Below, piece after piece: positions 8,790 to 19,792 of a stretch of DNA of 64,000 bases. Numbering within the stretch: the stretch's first letter is position 1; each line of letters opens with the position of its first letter. The stretch is from Rhynchopus sp. YZ270_cl-10 (taxonomy: Eukaryota; Euglenozoa; Diplonemea; Diplonemida; Diplonemidae), in contig OZ037909.1 of NCBI GenBank assembly GCA_964035575.1, forward strand, positions 992,001 to 1,056,000, given 5' to 3'. A program made the translations under genes and the position numbers. The notes beneath the pieces were generated by a model. The model was not told the origin of the DNA and ran no database searches. It saw nothing but the letters and a program-made list of their open reading frames with translations.

Positions 8790-11105
8790 ATGTCTAGAGG
8801 CGCACAACTTGCCGTATTGGCGCTGCTTGCATACGATGTGGGTGCAGCGTGCACGTCGTCTACCTTGAGTGGCTACACCTGCCAGACAACCTCCTCGACC
8901 GTGGTTGTGCACTACGCACTCGCCGCAGACAAGGCGACAGTGAAGCTTGCGATGGAGGCGTCTGTGGCTGGGTATGCTGCTCTTGGTGTTGGGGGTAGCA
9001 TGACCACGGCGCAGTTCGTCCTTGGCTACGTCTCGAGCGGGACTGCCACAGTGAAGGGGGTTACTGCGTCATCGAAGTCAGGCCAGGCTGTGTCAGCTGG
9101 CACTGTCGAGGTCACCAGCACCGACTGGGCAAGCGATGCGTCTGTGACTGAGTCTGGTGGGAAGACTGTGACGCACTTCACGTACAACCTTGCTGCGGGT
9201 GGCAAGATCGCGAATACTGCGTCAGCCAACCTTGCGTGGGCGACGGCGGAAAGCGACTCTGTGTCGGTCCACAGTGCGAAGGGCACGCTAACAGTGAACC
9301 TGGATGAGTCTGTTCCGACTACACCTGCACCCGACACGGCCGCGCCCACATCGGCACCACCAACAGAGGTACCACCCGCACAGACAACAGAGGCGCCAGC
9401 AACAGATGCGCCAGCAACAACCGCACCAGAAACCGCAGCACCACCGACAGCATCACCGCCCACACCCGAGCCACAAACCCCAACAACATCAGAAACCTGC
9501 GTCGCATCTACCCTCCCTGAGTACACATGCCAGACCGCAGTCGCGACAGCAGGGACCACTGTCCTCGTGCACTGGGTGCTTTCTGAGGAGAACACTGTGG
9601 TTGGCTTTGCTGTGACGGCGAACGTGACTGGGTACCTTTCGCTAGGGTTTGGGACACAAATGGTGGGATCCGACATCGTTCTGGGGTGGAGGACGGGTGA
9701 GGGGGTAGTGTCTGCGATGCCGTACAACCTACAGGCGAAGTCGCCTACTGGCGTTGTGGCTATCGAAACCACGTGGCTGCGGGCAGGCGCAACGGTGACA
9801 CAGGCCTCAGGGGCGACCACGCTTACGTTCAGCCGCACCATCGCTGGAAGTGCGGAAGTGTTGTCGCTGTCCGCAGCCAACCTGATCCTCGCATACCACG
9901 ACACCGAAGCAGGGGTAGCATTTCACTCTGCCGTATCCGTGTTCACTGTGCGTCTTACCGCAACCCCAGTATCCGCACCCCCAACAGACGTGCCTGAGAC
10001 GGCAACACCGTCGTCTACATGTGCCGCAAGTACCCTGTCACTGCCAAGTGGCGAGGGCACGTACGAATGCGTCTCGCAGTTGGACGCAGCCGTATCCCTG
10101 CACTGGTCGGTGCTCTCCGGGTCGCGCAAGTACGCCCTGCGTGGGACTGCAGCAGGATACCTTGCAATGGGTTTCCCCAACACACCTGGGTCGATGGGGC
10201 CTGGCACGTCGCTGATTGCAACGGGGGGCAGTGTTGCGAAGTACGCCATTGGTTCTGGCAAGAGCTCGTCTGATGTGCAGCAGTCGAGCACAGTGCTGAC
10301 AGAGGTCACAGAGCTTACCACAGGCACTGTGGACGGGGCTACCGTTATGCACTGGACGGTGACAACAGCAACAACCTCACGCACAGGGGTGGTGCAGCAG
10401 TCTGGCGACGTGCTTTCCTTCAACTACGCTTACCACACCTCCAGCACATCCCTTACCACACACTCTGCGCGTGGCTCTGTCGAAGTGAACCTGCTGTTGG
10501 GGTCCACCACTGACAACACCAGCGCCTCCAAGAAGGACAAGGTGAAGACACATGCCGTGTTCCAGGTGCTTGTCTGGGCATATCTGGTGCCGCTTGCGGT
10601 GCTTGCAAAACGCTTTGGGCCGCTTGCGACAACAGCGAAGATCAGCACCTTCCCTGTTCCGTTCGTTGTTCATGCTGTGCTGATGGTCATTGCGGTGGTG
10701 CTCACCGTTGCGATGGCGGGGCTGGCGCTGGCGCAGTTTGACAATGGGACGGAGAAGGGGCATAAAGGGACAGGCATCATTGTTATGTCTGCTGTTATTG
10801 TGCAGCTTTTGATGCAGGTCGCGAAGCCTGCTGGGGACAGCCCACATCGACCAAAATTCCGTGCAGTGCACGTCATCTTGGGTATCGTGACTATGGTGCT
10901 TGCGTACGTGACGCTGTTCACGGGTGCCAACAACTACAAACGCCTGTACGCAAGCGACGAGGACTTTGCAGACAAGATGGTCATTGCAGTCATTGTAGGC
11001 ATTGCCGTCTTTGTCCTTGCCACGTCTATTCTCTCTGTTGTCAAGTTCCGCAAGCAAGGCAAGGTTGCGAAAGTGCTTCCCGACGACGAGCAAAACGCTA
11101 TGTAA
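8790..11105 (+). CDS. Three-DOMON cytochrome b561 (CYBDOM) membrane protein
   Basis: 771 residues from ATG 8790. A signal peptide (AQLAVLALLAYDVGAA, then Cys) leads into three DOMON domains (about residues 20-172, 237-390 and 408-570). A Pro/Thr/Ala-rich linker separates the first two. At least five membrane helices follow (about 586-760). The b561 core keeps four histidines in the expected helices: HAVFQVLVW, VVHAVLM, GHKGTG and VHVILG. CYBDOM proteins pass electrons across a membrane through b-type haems to metals or other acceptors outside, the DOMON domains being haem- or sugar-binding. The C-terminus is cytosolic and basic. Paralogues with two DOMONs lie at 46853 and 50911. An in-frame TTG nine bases upstream is not taken as the start. 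Confidence 0.85.
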   Translation: MSRGAQLAVLALLAYDVGAACTSSTLSGYTCQTTSSTVVVHYALAADKATVKLAMEASVAGYAALGVGGSMTTAQFVLGYVSSGTATVKGVTASSKSGQAVSAGTVEVTSTDWASDASVTESGGKTVTHFTYNLAAGGKIANTASANLAWATAESDSVSVHSAKGTLTVNLDESVPTTPAPDTAAPTSAPPTEVPPAQTTEAPATDAPATTAPETAAPPTASPPTPEPQTPTTSETCVASTLPEYTCQTAVATAGTTVLVHWVLSEENTVVGFAVTANVTGYLSLGFGTQMVGSDIVLGWRTGEGVVSAMPYNLQAKSPTGVVAIETTWLRAGATVTQASGATTLTFSRTIAGSAEVLSLSAANLILAYHDTEAGVAFHSAVSVFTVRLTATPVSAPPTDVPETATPSSTCAASTLSLPSGEGTYECVSQLDAAVSLHWSVLSGSRKYALRGTAAGYLAMGFPNTPGSMGPGTSLIATGGSVAKYAIGSGKSSSDVQQSSTVLTEVTELTTGTVDGATVMHWTVTTATTSRTGVVQQSGDVLSFNYAYHTSSTSLTTHSARGSVEVNLLLGSTTDNTSASKKDKVKTHAVFQVLVWAYLVPLAVLAKRFGPLATTAKISTFPVPFVVHAVLMVIAVVLTVAMAGLALAQFDNGTEKGHKGTGIIVMSAVIVQLLMQVAKPAGDSPHRPKFRAVHVILGIVTMVLAYVTLFTGANNYKRLYASDEDFADKMVIAVIVGIAVFVLATSILSVVKFRKQGKVAKVLPDDEQNAM

Positions 11106-12679
11106 ACCAAGAAGTGTGGTTTGGTGCGCGCCTTTGAAAGGCTCGTATTTATATTGTGAAAAAAAAGGGTGTGTGTAGCCGGGGGGGCCGTTCGTCTAGG
11201 ACCCTCTTATAAATATTTTCATGTTATGTCGTACTTTCAAAAAAAAACTTCCCTTTAATTTGTGTGGGGTTTTTTGTGTCCCGTTTTCTGAGCTTCCTAG
11301 CTGAGCTTTCGGGCACCTTTTGTATAGAGCATGGGGGTTTTATTTTGTAATTTTTTGACAAATAAAAAAGTAGCAGTAGAACACCGTGTATGATGTCATC
11401 CAAAACTTGATAATTTTTGGTGTACACAAATATCCGCTTTTATTCTTTCGTTGACGTGATTTTCATTTTTTTGTCAACCCCCGGAAAAGAAAGTGAATTT
11501 GAAAAAAACCGAACCAATATTATGAACGTTCTCGACTGTATCCATTCATCATCATATCCCTTTTATTATAGATGTAATGTGTGTACACGACAGGCTCATC
11601 TTACACGTTATCGTTTTCCCTCCCTTTTTTTTTGTTTATTCCCTAAGATTGCACCCCTTATTAAAAGTAATGTATCGTCCTTTCTACGCTATGTATCTTG
11701 CATTAGAGCCGTTCTTCTAACGTCACCTTTTACATTGTTTTCGTAAAGGTGATTCTTTTCGTACAGCTATTCCACTGGTGATCAATCATGTGGTGGCGTA
11801 GCTTCATCTGGCTAGCTATTCTTCAGTAATCTAACCCATTTTTTCGGTTTTTTTTTATTTCGTGACGAAAGGCATGCAAGGTTTTTGGTGATCTGACCAA
11901 GCCTTCTATTGTGACCTTTCGTCCGTTCAAGGTGCGTGCACGACCCAACTAACTTCCCTCTTACTTCTTGTGAGGAGTTTTGCACCCTCCAAAATGTTCT
12001 TCCTGTGGGGGAGGAATTCATTTTTTTTTTTTTTGGGCTTTTTAGGTAACTCAGCACGAGAGGCTTAGGGTTATCTAATAAACTTTTCTTTCCCCGCCTT
12101 TCCCCCCATTTTTTTTTACCTCTGGCTGTAGGCTATCTGAAGCGGCCAGAGGCTGTGTTGTTTGTTGTGCTTTCATCCAGCTGGCATCGTCAGCGGGAGG
12201 TGCCTGCATCAATAACTTCACTTTTTTGTTGATTTTAAGATAGGTACGAGAGGTACATCCGTCTTTAAAAAAACCCCCCCTTTTTTTTGTTTGTTTGGCA
12301 GTATTGACAGCAGGGTACTTTGTACCTGCATCTCAGGTCTTGCCGATTGTCTCCCCTTTTATTTAGTAGAAGATTTGTTCATTATTTCTTGGCAACTTTA
12401 ACTGTTCTTATTCTTTTACGTAGCAACATCTGTTCGTTGTCAGTACTAAAAAAGATTGGAGACGGCGCTTTGGGCAAAAAGACGGAAAACAAAAGCATGC
12501 TTTGGAATGGTCGGTTTGATTCACTTTGATTGACACAGCACCAAAACGAAACGCAGTTTTACACTTTTTCCGCCCTTTTTTTTTTATTTCGCCCGGCCAG
12601 CGCACAAACAAAGACCCGATCTTAGTTTTTTTTCGTTTTGTTTTCATTTTTTTTTTTTTTTTTAGATTGTCCAATTCCA
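11106..12679. other. AT-rich spacer without supported genes
   Basis: Long T-runs and A-runs and no credible coding frame. It contains a copy of the dispersed hairpin at 12043-12090. A stretch at about 12128-12215 (core GTGCTTTCATCC, GGTGCCTGCATCAA) recurs in diverged form at about 58330-58415. Confidence 0.5.
12043..12090 (+). repeat. Dispersed hairpin 'head' element, copy 2
   Basis: TTAGGTAACTCAGCACGAGA, then GGCTTAGGGTTATCTAATAA and ACTTTTCTT. No gene follows within several kilobases, so this copy argues for a mobile or repetitive origin rather than a strict promoter role. Confidence 0.55.
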
Positions 12680-12758
12680 CCACCTGATTGTTACCCCGCC
12701 TATAGTTGTGTATAGTAGGAGCGTATACGGTCCTATATGCGGGGTAAAAATCAGGTGG
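12680..12758. mobile_element. Foldback MITE, CCACCTGATTTTTACCCCGC family, 79 bp
   Basis: The left arm is CCACCTGATTGTTACCCCGC and the right arm, reverse-complemented, is CCACCTGATTTTTACCCCGC; the centre is rich in TATA/GTATA steps. Same family as 16408-16514 and 53244-53370. No clear target duplication here. Confidence 0.65.
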
Positions 12759-12908
12759 TCACAGTGAGGTACATTGTTTCATCTATCGAGCTTTTCTCTA
12801 GAATGCCGAATTGTGAGGAAACTATTTTTTATGGGGCAAAAAAAGTAACTCCACTCACTCGTAAAGGGAAGAGGGTAAAAAAAGTAAAAAAAAAAATAGG
12901 GATTTTTT

Positions 12909-13191
12909 GACGCGTAAAAAAAAGTGTTGCGTGCAATTCACACGTGTTTTCGGAAAGGAGTCAAAAAAAGTATGAGTACAGTCAAAAAAAGTGTGATTGT
13001 TATCACACCAGCCAAAATACGTTGCAGTGAAAATCAAAAAAAAAATTTTTGACGCGTGAAAAAAAGTGTTGCGTGCAATTTACACGTGTTTTCGGAAAGG
13101 AGTAAAAAAAAAGTATGATTACAGTCAAAAAAAGTTTGATTGTTATCATACCAGCCAAAATACGTTGCAGTGAAAATAAAAAAAAAAATTT
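12909..13191. repeat. Tandem duplication, period 142 bp, two copies
   Basis: Two consecutive copies start GACGCGTRAAAAAAAGTGTT at 12909 and 13051. They share TGCGTGCAATTYACACGTG, TTTTCGGAAAGGAGT and CCAGCCAAAATACGTTGCAG, differing at a handful of positions and A-run lengths. Non-coding. Confidence 0.8.
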
Positions 13192-13375
13192 TTTTTTATA
13201 TTTTTGAACTGAGGTGCGTTGTTGTTGCTGCGAGTCGGTTTTATACAAATTTTCACATGCTCTCTGTATGTTTGGGAGTCCTGCGCGTAGTGTAAGAAGA
13301 CGCTGTGTGTACAATGTTTACCCTCTTCCCTTTACTCGTGAGTGGAGATACTTTTTTTGCCTCATAAAAAATTAC

Positions 13376-13574
13376 GTTCTGGTATCGAAAACAAAGTAGG
13401 TTTTTTGACTGGCCAAGCTAGCATTTCCTCGTGTCACGTCTTATTTCCCTCGCTGCGCTCGGGGAAATAAGACTTCAAACCGCCCTCGCTACGCTCGGGA
13501 CGGTTTTATGTGACACTCGGAAATGCTACATACTTGGCCAGTCAAAAAAAAGCTACTTTTTTTGATACCAGAAA
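13376..13574. mobile_element. Nested three-stem foldback element
   Basis: The outer arms (TTCTGGTATCGAAAACAAAG from 13376; reverse complement of the segment ending 13574) also pair through TTTTTTGACTGGCCAAG and GCATTTCC, about 50 bp in all. Between them are two further hairpins: 13438-13473, GTCTTATTTCCCTCG pairing with its complement, and 13477-13507, AAACCGCCC with GGACGGTTT. Fully paired, the segment would form a three-way cruciform. No coding content. Confidence 0.7.
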
Positions 13575-14097
13575 ATAGTTATTTTATTTTTTTTTTGTGT
13601 ATTTTTCAGGGCCTTTTCTAAGTCCATGGGCCCATGGCACCCCTCCGAAAACACACTTTTTTTCTGTACAAATGCCACACGTAAAAAAAATATTTTTTCT
13701 GTACAAATGCCACAGGCAAAATATTTTTTCTGGACTTTTGCCACATGGGAGGTGGGGGGGCGGAGCCCCCACCCACCGGCCCCCAAAAAAAATTCTTTAA
13801 AAAAAAAGGAAAAAAAAGAAGAAACACACAGGGTTTTATCTCCTTATGTTAGTGGTCCCTAGACCGGGTAAAATAAAAAAAAAAATATTTACCCGGTCTG
13901 GGAAAAAAAAAAAAATAACCACCCGGCCAGGCCAAAAAAAAACCCAAAATGATATATCTTGGGGGTACCTCACACAAACCTCTAAGAGTGACCAGAACTG
14001 GCCTCATGAACAAAGTGACCCCGTCACAGCCAGAACGCGACCCAATTGGTCAAACGCCGAAGGAAAAGGAAGCATGCAGCATGGCGAAAGGAAAAAA
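13575..14097. other. AT-rich spacer with repeated TGTACAAATGCCACA motif
   Basis: TCTGTACAAATGCCACA occurs twice (about 13670 and 13707) and once inverted at about 14697-14713, each time next to A/T runs. A GGTGGGGGGG...CCCCCACCCACC hairpin lies at about 13752-13778. No gene. Confidence 0.5.
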
Positions 14098-14101
14098 AGT
14101 A

Positions 14102-14331
14102 GCGTACCGTGCGCCTGCGGCGCAAGATTGCAAGCCACCCATGACATAGTTTGGCTGTAAAATGTGCAATTTTAAGCACAATATTTTGAAATGTTGCGTA
14201 CCGTGGCTTCGCCAAAACTTTCGTTCAGCAAAATATGGAAGTAACATTTACGGGAACTGACGATAATGACCAACGACAGTGCCATTTGATGTCAACATTT
14301 TTTTAGAAATGTTGCGTACCGTGGCTTCGCC
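14102..14331 (+). repeat. GTACCGTG hairpin repeats (one full, two short variants)
   Basis: GTACCGTGCGCCTGCGGCGC lies at about 14104, and the shorter GTACCGTGGCTTCGCC at about 14198 and 14316. The first has a GCGCC-TGC-GGCGC stem-loop, the others GGC-TTC-GCC. Further full copies are at 17297, 17887, 18301 and 42847. Confidence 0.65.
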
Positions 14332-16407
14332 AGGAATCAGTTCTGTTTCGTATTTGCGTTAATTAGTCTTGGTTTCCCATCCCCTCCCTCCCTAGTTCAT
14401 ACGTAAGGGCATCTTCCCTTTCTGTGCACCGCTTAGTGGTGTCCTTACGTCACTTTTGACCATACTTTTCTTTTCCTCACCCCCACCCCTTTGCTTTAAC
14501 TTTGCTTGCACACCCCGACCCACCCGGAGAGGCCTGGGGACGGGATAGTTCACAACCGCCCCTTCTCCTATTTGACTCATTTTTCCCCTTCTTCAACCCC
14601 CACCCCCGAAAAACCCCTCTCAAAAATATGAGGGGAGATGCCCCGCCAACGTACCGACCGGAAAGCTCGGAATGGGTTTCCGGGAGTTTTTTACGTGTGG
14701 CATTTGTACAGAAAAAAGTCATTGGCACCTCGGCCAAAATCGGGGTTTTTGGCTCAACTTAGAGCCACCCCTGGTATTTTTGATGGGGCATATTCATCTT
14801 TCCAGTGTAATAGATGCGTCCGTCAGGGGGATTTTATGGGGTATTTTTTCCCCTGTAAAAATGTGATTTTTTGCGTGACATTTCTTTTGTTTGGTTTCAG
14901 AACGTTCCAAATATGCCCCTTTTGTTCTGGCCAATAAAATTATGTTCACAAGTCTAGAAGTCGATCCCGTCCCCAGGACCCCTCCTCTGCAGCCTTTGTA
15001 GCCGCTGGTGATCCACAAGCTGTAGTGGGTGTCAGCATTCTTATCAGGTAACCTCAGTACATGGTGTGAGCACAGTGAAGGCACATTCGTCATGCTATCC
15101 TTTTCTTATTTTTTTTTCTGGGGATTTTTAGCGATAGCGGTGTGATCTGGGGGGGTGAGGAAGCGTTCCAACTTTTCAACAACTCTTCCCAAATTTACCG
15201 TCCGCAATTTTTTTTATCACCCCCGTTTTTAGAGTCAACAGAGAGAGAGTGTACGTTAATATTTCTCTATACACTGTCACGAGAGGGCTTTGTATTCCAA
15301 GCCAACTATTTCTCTTGCCAACTCTCCTTTTGGGAGATGTGTGCACGAGAGGTTTACCTATTGTTCGAAGCTGAGGGGTGGATATTTTTTTTCTTTTGAT
15401 CCTATTCTGTTCTTTTACTGGTAATTTAGGTAAGTTTTAGGTGCTTCTGCGCCCTTGAAGGTATCCGCACTGCTAACTCCTCTTTCCCTTAAAATCAACA
15501 ACAAAAAAAAAAAAAAAGATAGTGAAGCTTGCACATGTGGCAACTACACTATTCCAACAATTTTTCACAAAAAAAAAAAAAAAGAAATCCCTGGAAGCCT
15601 TTTTCTTGAGAGTGCTTTTTCTGGATAAGTGAAGACCGACGAGCAATCATTCGCCAGATTCGCATTTTTATTTTTGAACACTCCTTCAAAAACACCCTCT
15701 CTCTCTCTTTCCCTCTCTGGAGTGCTCAGTCATGCTGAGCTAATTGGCAGGTATCCCTCTGCTAAGGCTAAATATCTCCCGGAGACCGATAGCGAACAAG
15801 TACAGTGATGGAAAGATGAAAAGAATCTCGGTCGGGGGTCGTGCACAACTCAGGAAAAAAAAAAAAACACCCCTATTATTTTTACTCCTGACCGGAAAAA
15901 GGTTGAGCCGGAAAAGTCCCAATTCTCAAAAAATCCCAAAAAAAAGCCACGTTTCAACTACTCTTTTTTTTTCCCTTCTCTTTTTTGGCTTAGATTTCTT
16001 CACGACGTCACTTAGTTCTCGGATAGCCTCCCCCCACAAGAAAGGAACGCCGTTTTTTCATGTGACATGTTTTTGTCCTAGAGGAGAGGGAAGTGTCGAA
16101 ACACAATAGTGGAAGTTGACGTGGCTACATCAAAGGAGGTAACGCATACTCCCAACAAATATTCCAAAAAAAAAATAAAATAAACACAACAGTGGAGATT
16201 TGCACAAAAACTGTGGACAACACAACCCCGAGGCAACTACACTACTCCAACAATTTTATCAAAAAAAATAGAAAAAAATAGCGACCGTTCAGTAAGTTGC
16301 TTCCCGCAAAGGGCCCCCTTGAACCTCCCCTCTCCCCACCCCCGAATACGCAATTTGTCTTATTCCTGCGGCACGCTCTGCGTCTTGAAGTGTTTTCTCT
16401 CCTATTA
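14332..16407. other. Repeat-rich spacer, no supported gene
   Basis: Contains a second-type hairpin head at 15271-15318 (ACTGTCACGAGAGGGCTTTG, then TATTCCAAGCCAACT) and poly(A)-ended 'tail' segments at about 15522-15580 and 16190-16270 (TGGCAACTACACTATTCCAA, then CAATTTT and an A-run). Coding potential is low throughout. Confidence 0.5.
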
Positions 16408-16514
16408 CCACCTGATTTTTACCCCGCGTATAGGCGCGTATAGCGCGTAAAGGCTGGGAAAAATGGGTGGGGTTTGGCTTATACGGGCCTTTACGCGGGG
16501 TAAAAATCAGGTGG
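16408..16514. mobile_element. Foldback MITE, CCACCTGATTTTTACCCCGC family, 107 bp, TSD TATTA
   Basis: Perfect arms CCACCTGATTTTTACCCCGC at 16408 and its reverse complement ending at 16514. It is flanked by TATTA at 16403-16407 and 16515-16519, a clean 5-bp target-site duplication that marks it as a mobile insertion. The interior has GCGTATA repeats. No coding capacity. Confidence 0.8.
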
Positions 16515-16980
16515 TATTAAACAAAAGGGAATAACAAGAGGCGTCATGTTCGAAAAGGAAGGGTGCCCGTTGTAGAAAATGGTCAGTTTGTATCTCTTGA
16601 TAGCTGGGTGAAAGCCTAGCGTATCAGCAGCATATTTCATTGGTTATTTATTTTTTTTTCCTTCTGTTCTGAGAACCAGTGCCTGCGTCTGTTCGTCTGC
16701 GTTTGCACTTTTAACTTCTCTTTTCCCCCCCTCTTTACTTCGTGGTTTGGTATTCTTTGTTTCAAACCCAACGCGGTTCCAGTGCGATAACGATAGTGGT
16801 ATAGATATGTGGCCACGAGAGGCGCAATTCATCTTACAAAAAATTTCTTTTGTTTTCTTGCGTCCACAGAGGCGTGAGCACTATCACCGTCGCAGCCCCC
16901 TTTTAGCTCTGCTGTCAAAGTTATGTATTTCGCGGAAAAGTCAAAAAATAGAGACTCTTTCAGGGACTCCGCTAGGTACT

Positions 16981-17040
16981 AAAGTTCTGTTGATTGTCAA
17001 CAGAACTTTTTGAAAATGGGGGGGGGGGGGGGGGGGGGGG
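16981..17040. repeat. AAAGTTCTGTTG hairpin followed by a 23-G run
   Basis: AAAGTTCTGTTG-attgt-CAACAGAACTTT (16981-17009) is a perfect 12-bp stem. G23 follows at 17018-17040, and then AAAGTTCTGCTGA again. The G-run could form quadruplexes or slip during replication or sequencing. Confidence 0.7.
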
Positions 17041-17154
17041 AAAGTTCTGCTGAGTGGTTCAGACCAGGCTTTGCGCTAATTTTTGGCCCTTGGCCCGGGA
17101 TTTTTGGATATTTTTGTGGTGCGTTTTTTTTTTGCAAACCGGGGTTTCCTTAAG

Positions 17155-18060
17155 AAAACCAGAGAATCTCATATTTCATAGTAAGGGTACTTTAGAGTGT
17201 TTTTGTACACACATGTGACCCCACCGTGGACAGCAATCGGCTCGCGCAATCAAAAGAACGCAGAGAAAAGGGAAAATATAAAAAGAAAAAAGTTGGGTAC
17301 CGTGCGCCTGCGGCGCCACCTGTTCCCTACCCTACTATATTTTTAAACATGATGTACTTATGTACAGTGTTCATTTCTTTTGAGTACGACAATGCGCTGC
17401 TGAACCGTCTCCACCCTCGCTGCGTGGGGGCGGCACCCCTCCGAGGCCATAACCGTCCTGTTTTTTGTTCTCACTCTTCTCTGTGGTCACAGAAACTCCA
17501 TAGCTTCTTCAGTACATTGGTGTTCCAGTCAAAACACCACAATTTCATGCCAAGTTGGGTTTTCAGACTGAAAATGACCCTTGTTTACGGTATGGGTTCG
17601 TATTTTGTGAAAATTTAAGTCACTGAAATTTTGTCCATTTTTTCGAATATCCCCCACCACAAGCCGGAATTGGCTCAGAAATGCAACACCAACGACCTCT
17701 TGGGCAGAAAAAGGAAATTTACGCACTTTTTGAGACCGGGGTTTCTTTACTAAAACCAGAGGAATCTCATAGTTCAGAGTAAGGGTACCTTAGAGTGTTT
17801 TTGCACACACATGTGACCCCACCGTGGAGAGCAATCGGCTCGCGCAATCAAAAGAAGCAGAGAAAAAAGAAAAAGACAAAAGTTGGGTACCGTGCGCCTG
17901 CGGCGCTACCTGTTCCCAGTCAAAAACACCACAATTTCATCTGAAGTTGGGTTTTCAGACTGAAAATGCCCCTTGTTTTAGGGGTATGGGTTCATATTTT
18001 GTGAAAATTTAAGTCACTAAAATTTTGTCCATTTTTTCGAATATGCCCCACCACAGTGCG
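17155..18060. repeat. Imperfect tandem duplication of about 580 bp
   Basis: Two diverged copies (from about 17155 and 17735) share, in order: AAAACCAGAG.AATCTCATA, AGTAAGGGTAC, CACACATGTGACCCCACCGT, GCAATCGGCTCGCGCAATCA, GTACCGTGCGCCTGCGGCGC, CACCACAATTTCAT and AAGTCACTRAAATTTTGTCC. Indels separate them. Non-coding; short frames inside are shared by chance. Confidence 0.7.
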
Positions 18061-18467
18061 GGATTGGCTCGGAAATGCCACAAAACACTGTTTTTTCACC
18101 CCCTGATGCACAACTGTTTGAGGTGCGTTTTTTTGGGCCCGGAACACGATTTTTCAGATTTTTTTCCAAAAGTTAGCGCGAAGCCTGGTTCAGACCCGTT
18201 CTACCTGTCAAAAAAGCTCAGGAGAAGAAGATATGGAGAGGTGAGTGCTCAAACGTCCCAAAAAAGTCAAAATCGGGCGTTGAAAAAAAAAAAAAGTTGC
18301 GTACCGTGCGCCTGCGGCGCAAGCATGTACCCCACCACGTGGACCATCAACAGAACATTTTCAAAATCGGAAATCCTAGCGGAGAGCCTGGACTCTTTTC
18401 AAAAAAAAAAAAAAAATTCTGTTGTAAAAAAACTTGGCTCGAAGTTGTGTTACCGACTTCTTGTGTA

Positions 18468-19342
18468 TACCAACATAATTTTTTTTTAGTTCTGCTGTCA
18501 AATTTTTTTTGCTTTGCCCGTCTTCTTGAAGGTGAGATTATACACCATATCGCCTCTCACGCAAACATTCCGAAAAGGTGTATCTTATCAACTCCACTCT
18601 TTTGCGATGTGTAATGCAACAATGCAAGGGGAGTGCATCTGCCCTGTTTTATTTTTATCAGATTGACCCTCCCCAGAGGACAGCGCAAATATAACATAGA
18701 ATCTCTCTTCGTTGTGTCCTTGCTGCTAATGGACCCGTCGGTCCATTGGGGCCTATTTCCCTTTTTTTTTGATTGGAAATCGGGTGTAAGGGAGTTCATG
18801 TAAGCGGAAGAGTGTTCAGGAATGTGTTGTGTTTGATAGGTGTGGGTTATTCTAGCATTTGGAGGATAGTCCATATTGCTGTGTGTGTGTGTGTTTGATA
18901 ACTAATAGGGGGTAATTCTTGCGCAGAATATGGCCCTAAGCTGTGTGTGTGGTGTTGCGCTATGATTGCCCCAAAAAAAAGCAAGGACAAATGTATTGTC
19001 GACGCTACTGTTAAAAAAAAAGACATTGAAACAGCAGAATCACCGAATACTATTCGAGGCTCACCCCCCTTTTTTAACACAAAAATTGAACCCCTTTTTT
19101 AACGATTTTTCTTACATGATAAGTAAATCGTCTATAGTAGGTGGCTAAGCACGCAGCTTAGGATCTTATAAAACCCCCTTTTTTCTTGTTTTGTGAAGAA
19201 AATCACAGAACCCAGTACTTATGAGTTCAGAAAGCACGAATGGTACGGAGGAAAAAGTAAGGTCCCCCCTTTTCCACTGTTTTACAGAGGTGTTTGTATT
19301 TTTTTTTAGACCTGATCTGCCATCGTTGACTGCGTATTGCCA
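18468..19342. repeat. Segmental duplicate A (partner at 43846-46607)
   Basis: About 875 bp, nearly identical to 43846-44537 joined to 46426-46607. This copy is uninterrupted and shows the empty target (GCTTAGGATC at 19156-19165) of the DNA transposon found in the partner. It includes a (GT)n run near 18880 and a hairpin-head copy at 19137-19190. No supported gene. Confidence 0.85.
19137..19190 (+). repeat. Dispersed hairpin 'head' element, copy 3
   Basis: GTAGGTGGCTAAGCACGCAG, then CTTAGGATCTTATAAAACCC and a T-run. Stem CTAAGC/GCTTAG. It lies about 0.65 kb upstream of the zinc-finger/HNH gene. Confidence 0.55.
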
Positions 19343-19436
19343 CTCACCACACTTCCTTATCTTGTATCAACATCATGCCACACACCCCAGATTGATGGTT
19401 TGGGAATACAACCTCCTTGACTTGCCTCGTGCTGCC

Positions 19437-19600
19437 ATGTCCCAGGAGCAAGAGGCTGTTACAAAGGCGGATGTCACGGTGTCAAAGTTGGAAAAAGATC
19501 AGGAGACGCTGAGTAAGGATAGGACCGCGACGACGTTGTGCTGGAGAGGAACCAGCGTGACTTCATGAACCTGTACGTACATGGACGTCATTGCAACATT
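19437..19600 (+). pseudogene. Possible broken coiled-coil coding fragment
   Basis: From ATG 19437 the frame reads MSQEQEAVTKADVTVSKLEK and on to KDQETLSKD, a charged heptad-like pattern. Coding character then seems to continue in a different frame (DRDDVVLERNQRDFMNLYV) from about 19515. This looks like a short host-gene remnant with one frameshift, or an upstream ORF. It is weakly supported, and the region up to 19792 is otherwise C/T-rich leader. Confidence 0.25.
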
Positions 19601-19792
19601 TCACCAGTTTACTTGAGTCAGAGCTTATTTGCAACCCCAAAGGTGATACGGATACGACAGAACTGTAGCACCGCACCCACTCTTCCACCCACGCCCCAAC
19701 TACTGATATTTCATCGCCTCACCCAGGACAACACATTTCCTTCCTTCCCCCGTATCCCCTCCCTCCCCTTTCCCAACCCACCCCAAATTGAC

